This document shows positions 7,524 to 16,756 of a DNA stretch of 64,000 nt, in pieces. The position numbers were made by a program, and so were the translations under genes. The stretch lies in contig WYBR01000028.1 of assembly GCA_011525805.1 (NCBI GenBank), positions 1 to 64,000 of the forward strand. The letters are read 5' to 3'. This DNA is from Vicinamibacteraceae bacterium. Lineage in GTDB: Bacteria > Planctomycetota > Phycisphaerae > Phycisphaerales > UBA5793. How positions within the stretch are numbered: the first letter of the stretch is position 1; every line of letters begins with the position of its first letter. The notes beneath the pieces were generated by a model. That model made no database searches, had not been told where the DNA came from, and worked only from the letters and a program-made list of their open reading frames with translations.

Positions 7524-8645
7524 ATGTCTCGCCTCAGATTCCTCGCGCTGACCGCCGCAGGCGGCGCCGCCTTCGCCTCCGCCTCGCCTCCGCTGAGCGA
7601 CGCGATCCAGCGCTACGAGCCCATCGAGTACAAGTTGAACCTCGAAGGTCGGATCACCGCCTACCGCGACAAGATCCAGGCCGACGTCCAGTTCCAACTC
7701 GAACTCGAAGGCGCCCCGCTCGTCTTCCCCATCATTCCCGACGGGGCCTACCACGCCATCGACATGACCCGCCTCAAGACCACCCTCGAACTTGACGACC
7801 GCGAGGTCGATTCGCAGTTCGAGATCCTCCCCACGTCGCAGGCGGACGGGCGGCTGGCGCGCTTCGTCATTCCCAAGTTCAAGGGGCACCACATCGAGTT
7901 CTTCCTCGAGGAGTACGTGACCTGCTACAACGCCCGCGTGGATGAGGACAAACTGCGGGCGATTCCGTGGACCGAATCCTGGCCGGCGGAGGTCTCGGCG
8001 GAACTTCGCCCCCAGCGCTACATCGAATCGACGAACGAGCAGGTGGCGCAACTGCTCGAGAAGATGACCAAGGGCAAGCACAAGTCCGTCGCCCCCTTCC
8101 TCCTCGGCAAGGAACTGGTCCGACAAGTCGTGAACAACTTCCAGGTGAGCGGGAAGAACTGGTACAACGACCATCACGGCCAGTTCGCGGGCCTCGAGGT
8201 CAGCGGCGCGCTCAAGGCGATCGAGCAGATGCGCGGCACGTCGCACGACAGCGTGTGCGTCTTCGTCGCGCTGTGCCGCGCGGCGGGACTCCCGGCGCGG
8301 CCGGTAATCGGCCTGGACATGAAGGACAAGTCGCGCGAACTCATCTCGTGGGCGGAGTTCTTCGTGCCCTCGGCGGGATGGATCACGGTCGACTTGCGGC
8401 CCCTCTACAGCGCCCCGGGCCGCGCCCACGACATCATGCGCGCCTGGCCCGGCGTCGGAGCCAACGACGAACTCAACCTCCTCGTGCCCATCTCCTATCA
8501 CTTCCACCCGCCCGCCGGCGTGCGCGCCGAGGGCCGGGCCGGCAAGCCGATGCTCTGGGGATGGATGCCCATTCCCGTCTCCGTCCCCTGCGACCAGTAC
8601 CTCAACTGGAAGTTGATCGAAGCGCCCAAGCGCAGCGGCAAGTGA
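7524..8645 (+). CDS. Secreted transglutaminase-fold protein, probably without the catalytic His
   Basis: 373 residues with an N-terminal signal (LTAAGGAAFASAS), ATG preceded by AAGGAGC. The N-terminal ~150 residues are beta-rich; the C-terminal half is transglutaminase-like. The Cys-containing helix is clear (HDSVCVFVALCRAAGLPARP) and so is the strand ending GWITVDL with its Asp. Between them, where the family normally has HAWxE, the sequence is ISWAEFF: Trp and Glu are kept but the usual His is Ile. If the alignment is right, the Cys-His-Asp triad is incomplete and the protein may bind rather than hydrolyse peptides. It is followed 80 bases later by the DUF2330 gene. Confidence 0.75.
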   Translation: MSRLRFLALTAAGGAAFASASPPLSDAIQRYEPIEYKLNLEGRITAYRDKIQADVQFQLELEGAPLVFPIIPDGAYHAIDMTRLKTTLELDDREVDSQFEILPTSQADGRLARFVIPKFKGHHIEFFLEEYVTCYNARVDEDKLRAIPWTESWPAEVSAELRPQRYIESTNEQVAQLLEKMTKGKHKSVAPFLLGKELVRQVVNNFQVSGKNWYNDHHGQFAGLEVSGALKAIEQMRGTSHDSVCVFVALCRAAGLPARPVIGLDMKDKSRELISWAEFFVPSAGWITVDLRPLYSAPGRAHDIMRAWPGVGANDELNLLVPISYHFHPPAGVRAEGRAGKPMLWGWMPIPVSVPCDQYLNWKLIEAPKRSGK

Positions 8646-8725
8646 CCCGACCCGCGGAACCGCGGCGCATCGCGGGACGAATACGGCGGCGGAGGACCGC
8701 TCGGCCCTCCGCGTCGAGAACCGCG

Positions 8726-10285
8726 ATGGCCACGAGACGACTTCTCGTTCTGCTCCTCATCGCCGCCCTGCTGACGGCCCGCCCCTCAACCGCCTGCGCC
8801 GACGGCAAGTACTTCGGGCGCATCACCGCCGCCGTCGAACCGGGCATCCCGCATCAGGCCGCGATCATCGCCTTTCGCGACGGGGTGCAGACGCTCATCG
8901 TGCAGTCCACGGTGAGTGCCGATGGGGAGGAGGTGGGGTGGATTCTGCCGCTGCCGGCCGTGCCGACGGCGATCGAGGCGGCGACGCCCGGCACCATTGC
9001 GACGCTCGAGCAACTCGTCCAGCCGGCCTTCATCACCGAGCGCGACATGCGGGCCGGGCACTGGCTGTCCACGGCGGCGGCGCTCATCTTCGCCATCATG
9101 CTTCTCGCGGCGTGCGTGGTCCGGCGCACGAAGACGCCGGCGTGGCGCGTGGTCCAGTACGTCGTGGCGCTGCCGATCGTCGCTCTTCTCGTGCTGGGTC
9201 TGTTCCTTCCCGCCGCCGCGAGACCGCGCAGCCACGCGGCGCAAGCCCGCACCGAGACCGGGGCGCAGACTCTCATCCACGAGACGATCGGCGCCTACGA
9301 CGTGACCGTCCTCACCGCCGACCGCGGCGCTGAAGTGCGCGACTGGCTCACGGGCAACGGCTTCGAGTGTGATGAGGCGTCCGTCAAGACGCTTGACGCC
9401 TATGTGAATGAAGGCTGGTGCTTTGCTGCGGCGAAGATCCGCTGGTCGGAGGATGGAACGCTCACGCCGCACCCGCTCAAGGTGGTCTTTCCTGCGGCCG
9501 AAGCGGTGTACCCCATGCGCCTTACCGGCGTCGGGGCCACGCAGCCACTGGCGCTGGACCTGTTCATCGTCGGCGAGGAGATGGCGGAGGCGGAGGGGCT
9601 GGAGGCGTGGCGCTGCGAATCGTTCACGCACACGCTCGGCGGCTACAATGAGCCCGTAGAAGTTTACGACGGCACCTCAACGCGACTGCGCCTCGGTCAT
9701 CCGCAGATCACTTCGCTGCTTTGGGACGGGGCGGTGCTTACGCACCTGAGCGGCTCGCTCTCGCCGCGCGAGATGGCAAACCGCGACGTTGCCATTGCGT
9801 GGCGGCCTGCTGAGCCGATGCAGCGCGAGTTCTACACCGAGGCGGCTGCAGTGGTTCGCAGCTGGACGGCGATGCTCAGCGCGCTGGCGCTGGCGCTCTT
9901 CATCTCCTCACTGCTGACGCTCCGCCAGGAGATGCCGGGACGGCGGATCGTGCGAGCGGCGCTCCTGCCGGGGCTGGGGCTGTCGGTCGTTGCCGCGGTG
10001 GTTGTGGCGCTGTTCACGCCGACGATTCGTACAAGCGTTGACGAGCATGGACGGGATCAACACAACGCGGGCAAGCGAGTCATCTCGGAACTCCTGCGCA
10101 AGGACTACGAGCCGCACGCCTCCGCCGCCGCGTACATCGACATGCTCCTGCACAACCCGCCGGAGCACCTGACGCGCGGCGATGTGCCCAACGGCGTGGT
10201 GATCGACGAGGATGAGACGGGCTGGACCGTCGTTATCCACGACCGCGACGCCACGCCGCAGACCTACCGCGTTGAGCGGCCTTGA
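8726..10285 (+). CDS. DUF2330-type membrane protein
   Basis: 519 residues. The signal peptide RLLVLLLIAALLTARPSTACA leads into an extracytoplasmic beta-rich region beginning DGKYFGRITAAVEPGI. Two transmembrane helices follow near residues 110-160. Then comes a central domain with DVTVLTADRGAEVRDWL and TGNGFECDE, the pattern that recalls DUF2330. Another pair of helices lies near residues 375-440. No catalytic motif is apparent. The start at 8726 is chosen for the signal peptide; the longer open frame upstream overlaps the previous gene and is not expected to be coding. Confidence 0.7.
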   Translation: MATRRLLVLLLIAALLTARPSTACADGKYFGRITAAVEPGIPHQAAIIAFRDGVQTLIVQSTVSADGEEVGWILPLPAVPTAIEAATPGTIATLEQLVQPAFITERDMRAGHWLSTAAALIFAIMLLAACVVRRTKTPAWRVVQYVVALPIVALLVLGLFLPAAARPRSHAAQARTETGAQTLIHETIGAYDVTVLTADRGAEVRDWLTGNGFECDEASVKTLDAYVNEGWCFAAAKIRWSEDGTLTPHPLKVVFPAAEAVYPMRLTGVGATQPLALDLFIVGEEMAEAEGLEAWRCESFTHTLGGYNEPVEVYDGTSTRLRLGHPQITSLLWDGAVLTHLSGSLSPREMANRDVAIAWRPAEPMQREFYTEAAAVVRSWTAMLSALALALFISSLLTLRQEMPGRRIVRAALLPGLGLSVVAAVVVALFTPTIRTSVDEHGRDQHNAGKRVISELLRKDYEPHASAAAYIDMLLHNPPEHLTRGDVPNGVVIDEDETGWTVVIHDRDATPQTYRVERP

Positions 10286-10326
10286 CCGCGCCGAGCAGCA
10301 TCGCTCCCCTCACCCCGCCGCACTCT

Positions 10327-10356
10327 TTGGCCGACAATGCACGGGCGCCGTATCAT
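10327..10356 (+). promoter_or_regulatory. Predicted promoter of the clpP pair
   Basis: TTGGCC (10327-10332) and TATCAT (10351-10356) are 18 bases apart, about 70 bases upstream of the first clpP start. Plausible sigma-70-type match. Confidence 0.35.
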
Positions 10357-10367
10357 CCGTTACCGCG

Positions 10368-10385
10368 TCCGAATTACGTATCGGA
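10368..10385. promoter_or_regulatory. Inverted repeat in the clpP leader (possible operator or mRNA stem)
   Basis: TCCGA (10368-10372) and TCGGA (10381-10385) flank ATTACGTA, with an inner TACGTA palindrome. It lies just downstream of the predicted -10 box and 42 bases before the clpP start. It is not a CIRCE element. Confidence 0.3.
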
Positions 10386-10427
10386 CCTTCAGACTTGCTC
10401 ACACCCGCCTCGGGAGGATGGCCTGAG

Positions 10428-11138
10428 ATGACCTTCAATCCGTTTTCGCGCTCCTTTGACCCCGCTCACCCCGCTTCGAGCGACCCGCAGGTGGCCGCGG
10501 CGGCGATGCAGGTGCTCCCCCACCTCACCAACTCCGTCCACTACCAGCGCACCCGCGAGATGACGATCGACGAACTCCTGCTCGAAAATCGCGTCGTCTT
10601 CCTCATCGGCGAGATCAACTACGGCTCGGCGGCGCGGGTCATGATGCAGATGCTCTACCTCGACAATCAGAAGAAGGGCCAGGACATCAACCTCTACGTC
10701 AACAGCCACGGCGGGACGGTGGATGACACCCTGGCCGTCTACGACACCATGCAGTTCCTCTCCGCCGACGTGGCGACCTACTGCATCGGCCGGGCCTACT
10801 CCGGCGGGTCGATCATCCTCGCCGCCGGCACCAAGGACAAGCGCTTCATGCTCCCCCACGCCAAGGTGATGATCCACCAGCCCCTTGGCGGCGTCGGCGG
10901 GCAGGCCGAGGACATCAAGATTCAGGCCGAGCAGATTATCAAGAGCAAGCGCATGCTCGCGGAGATTCTCGCCAAGCACACCGGCCAGACGGTCGAGCAG
11001 GTGCTCGCCGACTCGGAGCGCGACAAGTACTTCACCGCCGAGGAGGCGAAGAACTACGGCATCGTCGATGAAGTGCTCACCTTCGACCCGACCGGCAAGG
11101 AGAAGGGCAAGAAGACCTCCTCGAGCACGTCGAGTTGA
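10428..11138 (+). CDS. clpP: ATP-dependent Clp protease proteolytic subunit (first of two)
   Basis: 236-residue serine peptidase subunit of the Clp ring. The catalytic triad is present: Ser125 in GRAYSGGSIILAAG, His150 in HAKVMIHQPLGG and Asp199 in SERDKYFTAEEA. Differences from a standard ClpP are a longer N-terminus (about 50 residues before LLENRVVFLIGEI), NSHGG in place of the usual NSPGG, and YSGGS around the nucleophile instead of ASMGA. The ATG at 10428 follows GGGAGGATGG. A second, more canonical clpP begins 83 bases downstream, so a mixed hetero-oligomeric ring is possible. No clpX is in the window. Confidence 0.93.
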   Translation: MTFNPFSRSFDPAHPASSDPQVAAAAMQVLPHLTNSVHYQRTREMTIDELLLENRVVFLIGEINYGSAARVMMQMLYLDNQKKGQDINLYVNSHGGTVDDTLAVYDTMQFLSADVATYCIGRAYSGGSIILAAGTKDKRFMLPHAKVMIHQPLGGVGGQAEDIKIQAEQIIKSKRMLAEILAKHTGQTVEQVLADSERDKYFTAEEAKNYGIVDEVLTFDPTGKEKGKKTSSSTSS

Positions 11139-11221
11139 AGCCCGGCAACGCGCGTTGACCCACCCGATCCTCCGCGCGGCCGGCGCCGCATCGCCCGCCG
11201 CGCTTCAGCAAGGACCAGACC

Positions 11222-11839
11222 ATGCCCAATCTCATTCCCATCGTCGTCGAGCAGACCGGCCGCGGCGAACGCGCCTACGACATCTACTCGCGCCTCCTCA
11301 AGGACCGCATCATCTTCCTCGGCGGAGGCGTCGACGACGAAGAGGCGAACCTCATCGTCGCGCAACTGCTCTTCCTCGCCAACGAAGACCCCAAGGCGGA
11401 CATCCAGTTCTACATCAACTCACCGGGCGGGAGCGTGACGGCGGGCCTGGGCGTCCTCGACACGATGAACTACATCCCCTGCGACGTGGCGACCTATTGC
11501 GTCGGGCAGGCGGCATCCATGGGCGCCGTCCTCCTCGCCGCCGGCGCCCCCGGCAAGCGCTTCTGCCTGCCCTCGAGCCGCATCCTCCTCCACCAGCCGC
11601 TCATCGGCGGCGTGATGGAGGGGCAGGCGACGGACCTCGAAATCGAAGCCCGCGAAATGCTCCGCCTGCGCGAGATGCTCTACAAGGGACTCGCCAAGGC
11701 CACGGGCAAGAGTTTCGAGCAGATCGAAGCCGACTGCGACCGCAACAAGTGGCTCAGCGCCGAAGAAGCGAAGCAGTACGGCCTCATCGACGCCGTCCTC
11801 GCGCACACGGAGATGGTCGGGACGAAGAAGGACGATTGA
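11222..11839 (+). CDS. clpP: ATP-dependent Clp protease proteolytic subunit (second of two)
   Basis: 205 residues, of canonical ClpP length. Oxyanion loop [14 protein letters not shown], Ser99 in [14 protein letters not shown], His124 in [13 protein letters not shown] and Asp173 in [13 protein letters not shown] are all intact. The N-terminal segment [20 protein letters not shown] is the usual axial-loop/handle entry. AAGGACCAGACC lies upstream of the ATG. Forms the proteolytic chamber used by ClpX/ClpA-type unfoldases. A GC-rich hairpin CGCGCGCTGCAAAGCGCGCG at 11868-11887 follows and may help end transcription. Confidence 0.96.
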   Translation: MPNLIPIVVEQTGRGERAYDIYSRLLKDRIIFLGGGVDDEEANLIVAQLLFLANEDPKADIQFYINSPGGSVTAGLGVLDTMNYIPCDVATYCVGQAASMGAVLLAAGAPGKRFCLPSSRILLHQPLIGGVMEGQATDLEIEAREMLRLREMLYKGLAKATGKSFEQIEADCDRNKWLSAEEAKQYGLIDAVLAHTEMVGTKKDD

Positions 11840-11949
11840 GCGAGATCGCGCGCCGCGTCGATTGAGTCGCGCGCTGCAAAGCGCGCGTCAGCGCGACGGC
11901 TCTCTCCAGCCCCACGCGCCAGCGCGGACGACGACTCTGCGCCTGATCC

Positions 11950-13065
11950 TCACGGGGTCGTTGTTTCAGGTGAAGGGTCCAGCACAGCGACCGGCCCGAC
12001 GCCGTGTGCGAGCAGCGTCACTTTGCGCGTGCGGACGTTCAGAAGGCAGGTCTGAAGTCCGAAGTCGAAGACGGCCAGATCGCCGGGCAACGCGGTGACG
12101 CAGTGAGTGCGCCAGGTGTCGAAGGGTGTGTCGAAGGTGATTTCAATTCGCCCCGCCGGCTCCTTGACACGCACGGCCAGTCCGCCATTGCCACGCGCAT
12201 CCGCCACCCATGATCGTTCCGAGTCAGGGCGCAGGTCTGCCTGCGCCATTCCAAACCCAATTGCCCAGGATGCGCCAACGTAGCTGGGTTTCTTTTCGTC
12301 GAAGCGAGATCCCATGAATGTCCGAATGTTCGCTGAGGCGTCAAATCGTGTGACCGTCTGTTCTCGCAGTTCTCCTTCGTACGATACGAGTTGCAGGTCG
12401 TAGTAGGGTGGATCCTCTTCGGGGGGGACGTCGATTCCTACCCACATGATCGCCCGATGCGGATCGGCGCCCGCCCGCATCACAAGTTCATCTCGCGACC
12501 CATCGAGCCGGATGCGATGCACGTCGCCGCTGCGGCGGTGGACGTAGTAGACCCAGCCCTGGAGAGTCGCAGGATCAGCCTTGAGGTCTCGGACGACCCT
12601 CACGTCGCGGCCGAGCGTGTTGCTCGACGGCGGCCAGAACCAGCCGCACAGGCAGGTGATCGAGACGGCATGCACAAGGAGGAGCGCTTTGAGGGATCTG
12701 ACGAGTCGATCTCGAGTGCCGCCCAGCGCCAGCCAGACAAACGGCCACTCGAGGGCCAGCGTCATCGCAATGCCGACAGCGATGCAGACCCAGACGATGA
12801 CCTGCACCTGGTACAGCGGTTCCTGAAAGAGCCACTCGACAAGCGGCGTCGGCTCCTCGCCGAGGCCGAACACAAATCTGGCGGCCCAGGCCGAGGCCAG
12901 ATTCGCCACGACCATCAAACCCACCGCTCGGAATGCGTTGACCCGGAAGACCGATGCGATCAGGCCCCCCTCGATCACCGCGATGATGAGGTTCCCGAAC
13001 AGGACCGCCCAGAGGAAGCCCCACATCACCTGCGTCAGCGAGTTGGCGAGCACCAGTCCGTTCAT
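11950..13065 (-). CDS. Membrane protein of unknown function
   Basis: 371 residues. Four transmembrane helices occupy roughly the first 145 residues (LTQVMWGFLWAVLFGNLIIA; AVGLMVVANLASAWAARF; VQVIVWVCIAVGIAMTLALE; ALLLVHAVSITCLCGWFW). The remaining ~220 residues form a beta-rich domain with WVYYVHRRSGDVHRIRLDG, reminiscent of a TolB/PQQ-like blade, presumably outside the cytoplasm. No Shine-Dalgarno sequence is obvious at the ATG, which is the only reasonable start. The gene is convergent with clpP and has no identifiable partner. I do not recognise the family. Confidence 0.65.
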   Translation of the reverse strand: MNGLVLANSLTQVMWGFLWAVLFGNLIIAVIEGGLIASVFRVNAFRAVGLMVVANLASAWAARFVFGLGEEPTPLVEWLFQEPLYQVQVIVWVCIAVGIAMTLALEWPFVWLALGGTRDRLVRSLKALLLVHAVSITCLCGWFWPPSSNTLGRDVRVVRDLKADPATLQGWVYYVHRRSGDVHRIRLDGSRDELVMRAGADPHRAIMWVGIDVPPEEDPPYYDLQLVSYEGELREQTVTRFDASANIRTFMGSRFDEKKPSYVGASWAIGFGMAQADLRPDSERSWVADARGNGGLAVRVKEPAGRIEITFDTPFDTWRTHCVTALPGDLAVFDFGLQTCLLNVRTRKVTLLAHGVGPVAVLDPSPETTTP

Positions 13066-13199
13066 CGCGCAATGCTACCCTCGCTTGTTTGGTAACGCGA
13101 TAGACCATTCGCAGCGCCCGCATCAGGTGATCCTCAGGTAGACATGTCCATAGACAATTTGACAGTACAATGACGAGTTCCACCTTACGGAGCCGCGCC

Positions 13200-13691
13200 A
13201 TGCCTTCCGGTCGACTCGCCTTGTTCTACTGGTCCGGCGGGGTGTGGTTCGTTGCCCTCATGTTCTCTCCAATGCTCCTGCCGCTTTCGAGCATTTTGTC
13301 TACAAAGGCAGCCGTCCAGATTCCCGCGGAGCTCCCGATTGCGTTGATACTCGTCCTTGGCGTGCTCTTCTGGCTGACGCGCCGGTCGTTTTTCAGGCGC
13401 CTTCGTGCGCACTGGCTGGCTGTCTGCCCAACCTGCCTCTATCCGCTCAAGATGGAGATGGGTCGATGCCCCGAGTGCGGCCGGGTAGTCACGCGGCGTG
13501 CGGCGCGCATGTACTGGTTCGGGATTCTCTTCTCCCCCGTGAACGTGCTCAAATCCGAGAGCAAGGTCCTCCGCGACGGTCAGATCTGGCGCGATCAACG
13601 GCGCGATCGCATTCGCTTGAATAACTGGCGATTCGGCCCCCTGGCTCGCCGACAGCGCGCTTCGCCCGGTCCGCCACCTTCCATGTCCTGA
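13200..13691 (+). CDS. Small membrane protein with a zinc-ribbon-like motif
   Basis: 163 residues from the ATG at 13200 (ACGGAGC seven bases upstream; an ATG at 13170 is possible but lacks a site). Two transmembrane helices (LFYWSGGVWFVALMFSPMLL and LPIALILVLGVLFWLT) are followed by a cytoplasmic zinc-ribbon-like segment CPTCLYPLKMEMGRCPECGR, four cysteines in two CxxC pairs. Many planctomycete small membrane proteins carry the same C-P-x-C...C-P-E-C-G ribbon; their function is not known. The C-terminus is basic. Confidence 0.65.
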   Translation: MPSGRLALFYWSGGVWFVALMFSPMLLPLSSILSTKAAVQIPAELPIALILVLGVLFWLTRRSFFRRLRAHWLAVCPTCLYPLKMEMGRCPECGRVVTRRAARMYWFGILFSPVNVLKSESKVLRDGQIWRDQRRDRIRLNNWRFGPLARRQRASPGPPPSMS

Positions 13692-13784
13692 ATTGGATGA
13701 GCGGAGACACGCCGAGCCGCTCGCCGAGCGGTAGCATGTATCACGCCCTCGCACCATTTGCGCCGGGCCCACTGGAGAATCCCC

Positions 13785-15275
13785 ATGCTTCGCCGCGCCC
13801 TGTCGCTCCTTCTCGCAATCGCCCTTCTTGCCGTCGCCTCGTACGCGGCCCCGCCGAAGGCCGCGCCCGCCGGGGCCGAGCACTGGAAGGGCGCCATCGC
13901 CCTCCCCGGCGTCGAGCTCACCTTCACCGTTCACTTCAGCAAGGATGACGCCGCGCCCGGCGGCTGGGCCGCCACGCTCGACATTCCCATGCAGGGCGTG
14001 GCAGGTGCGATGATGAAGGACGTCGTCTACACCAACAAGGAACTCGCCTTCACCTTCGCCGTCCCCGGCACCCCCGTCTTCAAGGCTGAGATCGACGAAA
14101 GCGGCCGCACCGCCTCCGGCACCCTCACGCAGGCCGGCCAGACTTTCCCCCTCACCCTCACGAGGCAGACCGACGAAGAAGCCGCGGCCAACACGCTCAA
14201 TCGGCCGCAGAACCCGCAACCCCCCTTCCCCTACGAAGTGCGCGAGGTGAAGTTCCGCAACGAGATCGACGGCATTGACATCGCTGGCACGCTGACCATC
14301 CCCAACGGCGCCGGGCCGTTCCCGGCCGTCGTGATGATCACGGGCTCGGGGCCGCAGGACCGCGACGAGTCGCTCATGGGGCACAGGCCCTTCTGGGTCA
14401 TCGCCGACTACCTCTCGCGCAATGGCATCGCGGTGCTGCGCTGCGACGACCGCGGCGTGGGCGGCACCGGCGGAAACGTCATGCAGTCCACCAGCGAGAA
14501 CTTCGCCCTTGATGCGCTCGCCGGCGTGGCGCATCTCAGGACGATCGACCGCATCGACGGCGGCAAGATCGGCCTGATGGGCCACAGCGAGGGCGGCATC
14601 GTCGCGCCCCTCGCGGCGGTGCAGTCCAGGGATGTCGCGTTCATCGTGCTCCTCGCCGGCACGGGCCTCCCCGGCCACGAGATCCTCCGCCTCCAGACGC
14701 GCCTGCTCGTGGCCTCGGCCGGCGCCTTTACCGACGAGCAACTCGACGAGATGATGGCCAGACACACCGCGCTCACGCAAGCGATCATGAACGAATCCCC
14801 GCCGGCCGAGCAGTTGGAGGCGATGAAGGCCCTCATGCGGGCACAGTTGGGCGAGGCGTCAGAGTCGGCGATGGATGACAACGCGCTGGGCCAGGCCGCG
14901 ATGCAGCAACTGGCGCAGATGAGATCGCCGTGGTTCCGCTACTTCCTCACCTACGACCCCCGGCCGACGCTGCGGAAGGTGACGTGCCCGGTGCTGGCGC
15001 TCAACGGCTCGCTCGATCTCCAGGTGCCCGCGGATGAGAACCTCGAAGAAATCCGCAAGGCGCTGGCCGAGGCGGGCAATGCCGACGCGACGATCACCAA
15101 ACTCGACGGCCTCAACCACCTCTTCCAGCACGCGACCACCGGCTCGCCGGCGGAGTACATGACGATCGAAGAGACGTTCGCCCCCGAAGTGCTCGAACTG
15201 ATCACGAAGTGGATTCAGCAGCGCTTCGGCGCCGCGGCGACGGAGCCGGAGGCGGCGCCGGCGACAGCGCAGTAA
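13785..15275 (+). CDS. Secreted alpha/beta hydrolase
   Basis: 496 residues with an N-terminal signal peptide (LSLLLAIALLAVASYA). An N-terminal beta-rich domain (to about residue 150) precedes an alpha/beta-hydrolase domain of the dienelactone-hydrolase/S9-like group. The oxyanion segment is MITGSGPQDRDE, the nucleophile elbow is MGHSEGG, the acid is in NGSLDLQVP and the His in LDGLNHLFQH. An Arg/Asp-rich CDDRGVGGTGG loop follows strand 4. Substrate cannot be read from the sequence; esterase or peptidase activity in the periplasm is most likely. The ATG follows CTGGAGAATC. Confidence 0.85.
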   Translation: MLRRALSLLLAIALLAVASYAAPPKAAPAGAEHWKGAIALPGVELTFTVHFSKDDAAPGGWAATLDIPMQGVAGAMMKDVVYTNKELAFTFAVPGTPVFKAEIDESGRTASGTLTQAGQTFPLTLTRQTDEEAAANTLNRPQNPQPPFPYEVREVKFRNEIDGIDIAGTLTIPNGAGPFPAVVMITGSGPQDRDESLMGHRPFWVIADYLSRNGIAVLRCDDRGVGGTGGNVMQSTSENFALDALAGVAHLRTIDRIDGGKIGLMGHSEGGIVAPLAAVQSRDVAFIVLLAGTGLPGHEILRLQTRLLVASAGAFTDEQLDEMMARHTALTQAIMNESPPAEQLEAMKALMRAQLGEASESAMDDNALGQAAMQQLAQMRSPWFRYFLTYDPRPTLRKVTCPVLALNGSLDLQVPADENLEEIRKALAEAGNADATITKLDGLNHLFQHATTGSPAEYMTIEETFAPEVLELITKWIQQRFGAAATEPEAAPATAQ

Positions 15276-15282
15276 GCACTGA

Positions 15283-15510
15283 TCAGCGACCGGTATTGCG
15301 CCGCGATTCCCACCGCCGCCAGCCGACGGCCGCGAGGCACAACAGCGCCCCGAAGGCGCCGACGGCGAAGGCGACGGGGTGGCGGACGCCCAGCACCGCC
15401 GGCCGCGCCAGCCAGCCGCGGTCGAGCATGACAAACGATGCGCCCATGCACAGCAACCCGACGAAGAGCAGGAGCGAGACAACGAGCGACCGGGCGCGGC
15501 GGGCAGGCAT
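15283..15510 (-). CDS. Small two-helix membrane protein
   Basis: 75 residues with two predicted membrane helices (SLVVSLLLFVGLLCMGASFV and VAFAVGAFGALLCLAAVGW) between basic ends (MPARRAR at the start, WRRWESRRNTGR at the end). It is convergent with the hydrolase gene, 7 bases from its stop. The ribosome-binding site is weak. The clean helix pattern argues for a real gene, but the family is unknown. Confidence 0.5.
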   Translation of the reverse strand: MPARRARSLVVSLLLFVGLLCMGASFVMLDRGWLARPAVLGVRHPVAFAVGAFGALLCLAAVGWRRWESRRNTGR

Positions 15511-16008
15511 CGCCCTGACCTTACCCGCGCGTCGCGTCGTTTTCCCGCGCCGGCGCGCCGAGCCGACGCCCAACGCCGGGTGTTGCACGTCTACGTACAG
15601 GGCGCCGCTCGCCGGAATGAGCGTGTGGTCCTCCCGCGAACATCCGGCATCGGTCGGAGGATGTGCGTCCTGGCGTTCGCCTCATTGCCGGGCAGAATCG
15701 CCTGTTTGAACAGGCGGCGAGCCATCAAGGACTCACGGTGACGGGGCTCGCCGATGCGACGCTCGTCAAGGTGCAAGCCGTTGAAGTGGTCGCCATCGAC
15801 GAGGCCAGGCGACGGCTCCGCGTGAAGTGCGGCTTCAACGAACTTCGAGACGACCGCCGCCACCTCTTTCTCCCGCTCAAACGATCCGCCGCCTGCGTCT
15901 GGAGCGAAGGATCCGCCCCCTGGCGGACACGGCGGATTCAGAGGTGGCCGACTGGCCTACGCTTCCGTTGAAACCGGTCACCCGCCAACGTGAGAAGGAT
16001 GCACTCGC
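15511..16008. other. Gap of ~500 bp without an assignable gene
   Basis: Two overlapping open frames exist here: 15663-15971 on plus (103 residues) and 15591-15863 on minus (ending RTTRSFRRAAPCT). Both have G/C-biased third positions and neither has a good ribosome-binding site or recognisable similarity. The minus frame remains open further upstream through a Gly/Pro-rich stretch. It may be a decayed gene or an unknown small one. The leader of the transaldolase gene lies at the right end. Confidence 0.3.
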
Positions 16009-16653
16009 ATGGACATCTACATCGACACCGCCAACCTCAACGAGATCCGCGAAGCACACGCCCTCGGCGTGCTCGACGGCGTGACGACCAACCCCTCTCT
16101 CGTCGCCAAGGAGAAGGTGGACTTCCACACCCGCCTGCGCGAGATCTGCGAAGTGGTTCAGGGCCCCGTCTCGGCCGAGGTCGTGAGCACCGAGCATGAC
16201 GGCATGATCCGCGAGGCGGACAAACTCACGCAGATCGCCGACAACATCGTCATCAAACTGCCCAGCACCGTCGAGGGCCTCAAAGCCTGCAAGACCCTCA
16301 GCGACCAGGGCGTGAGGGTGAACATGACGCTGTGCTTCCAGGCGCTGCAGGCGCTGCTCGTGGCCAAGGCCGGGGCGTTTCTGGTGAGCCCCTTCATCGG
16401 ACGCGTCGATGACATCGCCGGCGACGGCGTGCACCTCATCGGCCAGATCCGCGCCATCTACGACAACTACGGATACGAGACGCAGATCCTCGCCGCGTCC
16501 ATCCGCCACAGCAAACACCTTGTCGACGTCGCCCTCGCCGGCGCCGATGTCGCCACCGTGCCCTTCAGCGTGATCAAACAGATGATGAGCCACCCGCTCA
16601 CCGACGTCGGCCTCGAGAAGTTCCTCAGCGACTGGAAGAAGGCGAACGGATAG
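16009..16653 (+). CDS. fsa: Transaldolase / fructose-6-phosphate aldolase family
   Basis: 214-residue TIM-barrel aldolase of the short (TalC/FSA) subfamily. The N-terminus [16 protein letters not shown] and [13 protein letters not shown] are signature segments, and the Schiff-base lysine is in [33 protein letters not shown] and [19 protein letters not shown] follow in the usual order. Members interconvert C7/C4 and C6/C3 sugar phosphates or cleave fructose 6-phosphate, and sequence alone does not separate transaldolase from aldolase activity. AGAAGGA upstream supports the ATG. Confidence 0.94.
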   Translation: MDIYIDTANLNEIREAHALGVLDGVTTNPSLVAKEKVDFHTRLREICEVVQGPVSAEVVSTEHDGMIREADKLTQIADNIVIKLPSTVEGLKACKTLSDQGVRVNMTLCFQALQALLVAKAGAFLVSPFIGRVDDIAGDGVHLIGQIRAIYDNYGYETQILAASIRHSKHLVDVALAGADVATVPFSVIKQMMSHPLTDVGLEKFLSDWKKANG

Positions 16654-16662
16654 GGCGACACA

Positions 16663-16703
16663 CGCCCGCGATGAGCGAGTCTTCGAGCGAATCGTGGGGT
16701 GCG
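16663..16703. repeat. REP-like CCCACGAT palindrome (inverted copy)
   Basis: Reads, on the minus strand, CGCACCCCACGATTCGCTCG followed by AAGACTCGCTCATCGCGGGCG. It is the inverted counterpart of 758-796, differing at a few positions. It sits between fsa and the thioredoxin-like gene and may form the fsa terminator hairpin. Confidence 0.72.
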
Positions 16704-16756
16704 TCTGCGAATCGTGGGAGGCGCTCGCGCGCAAAATTTCGCGAAAGGAGACCGCC

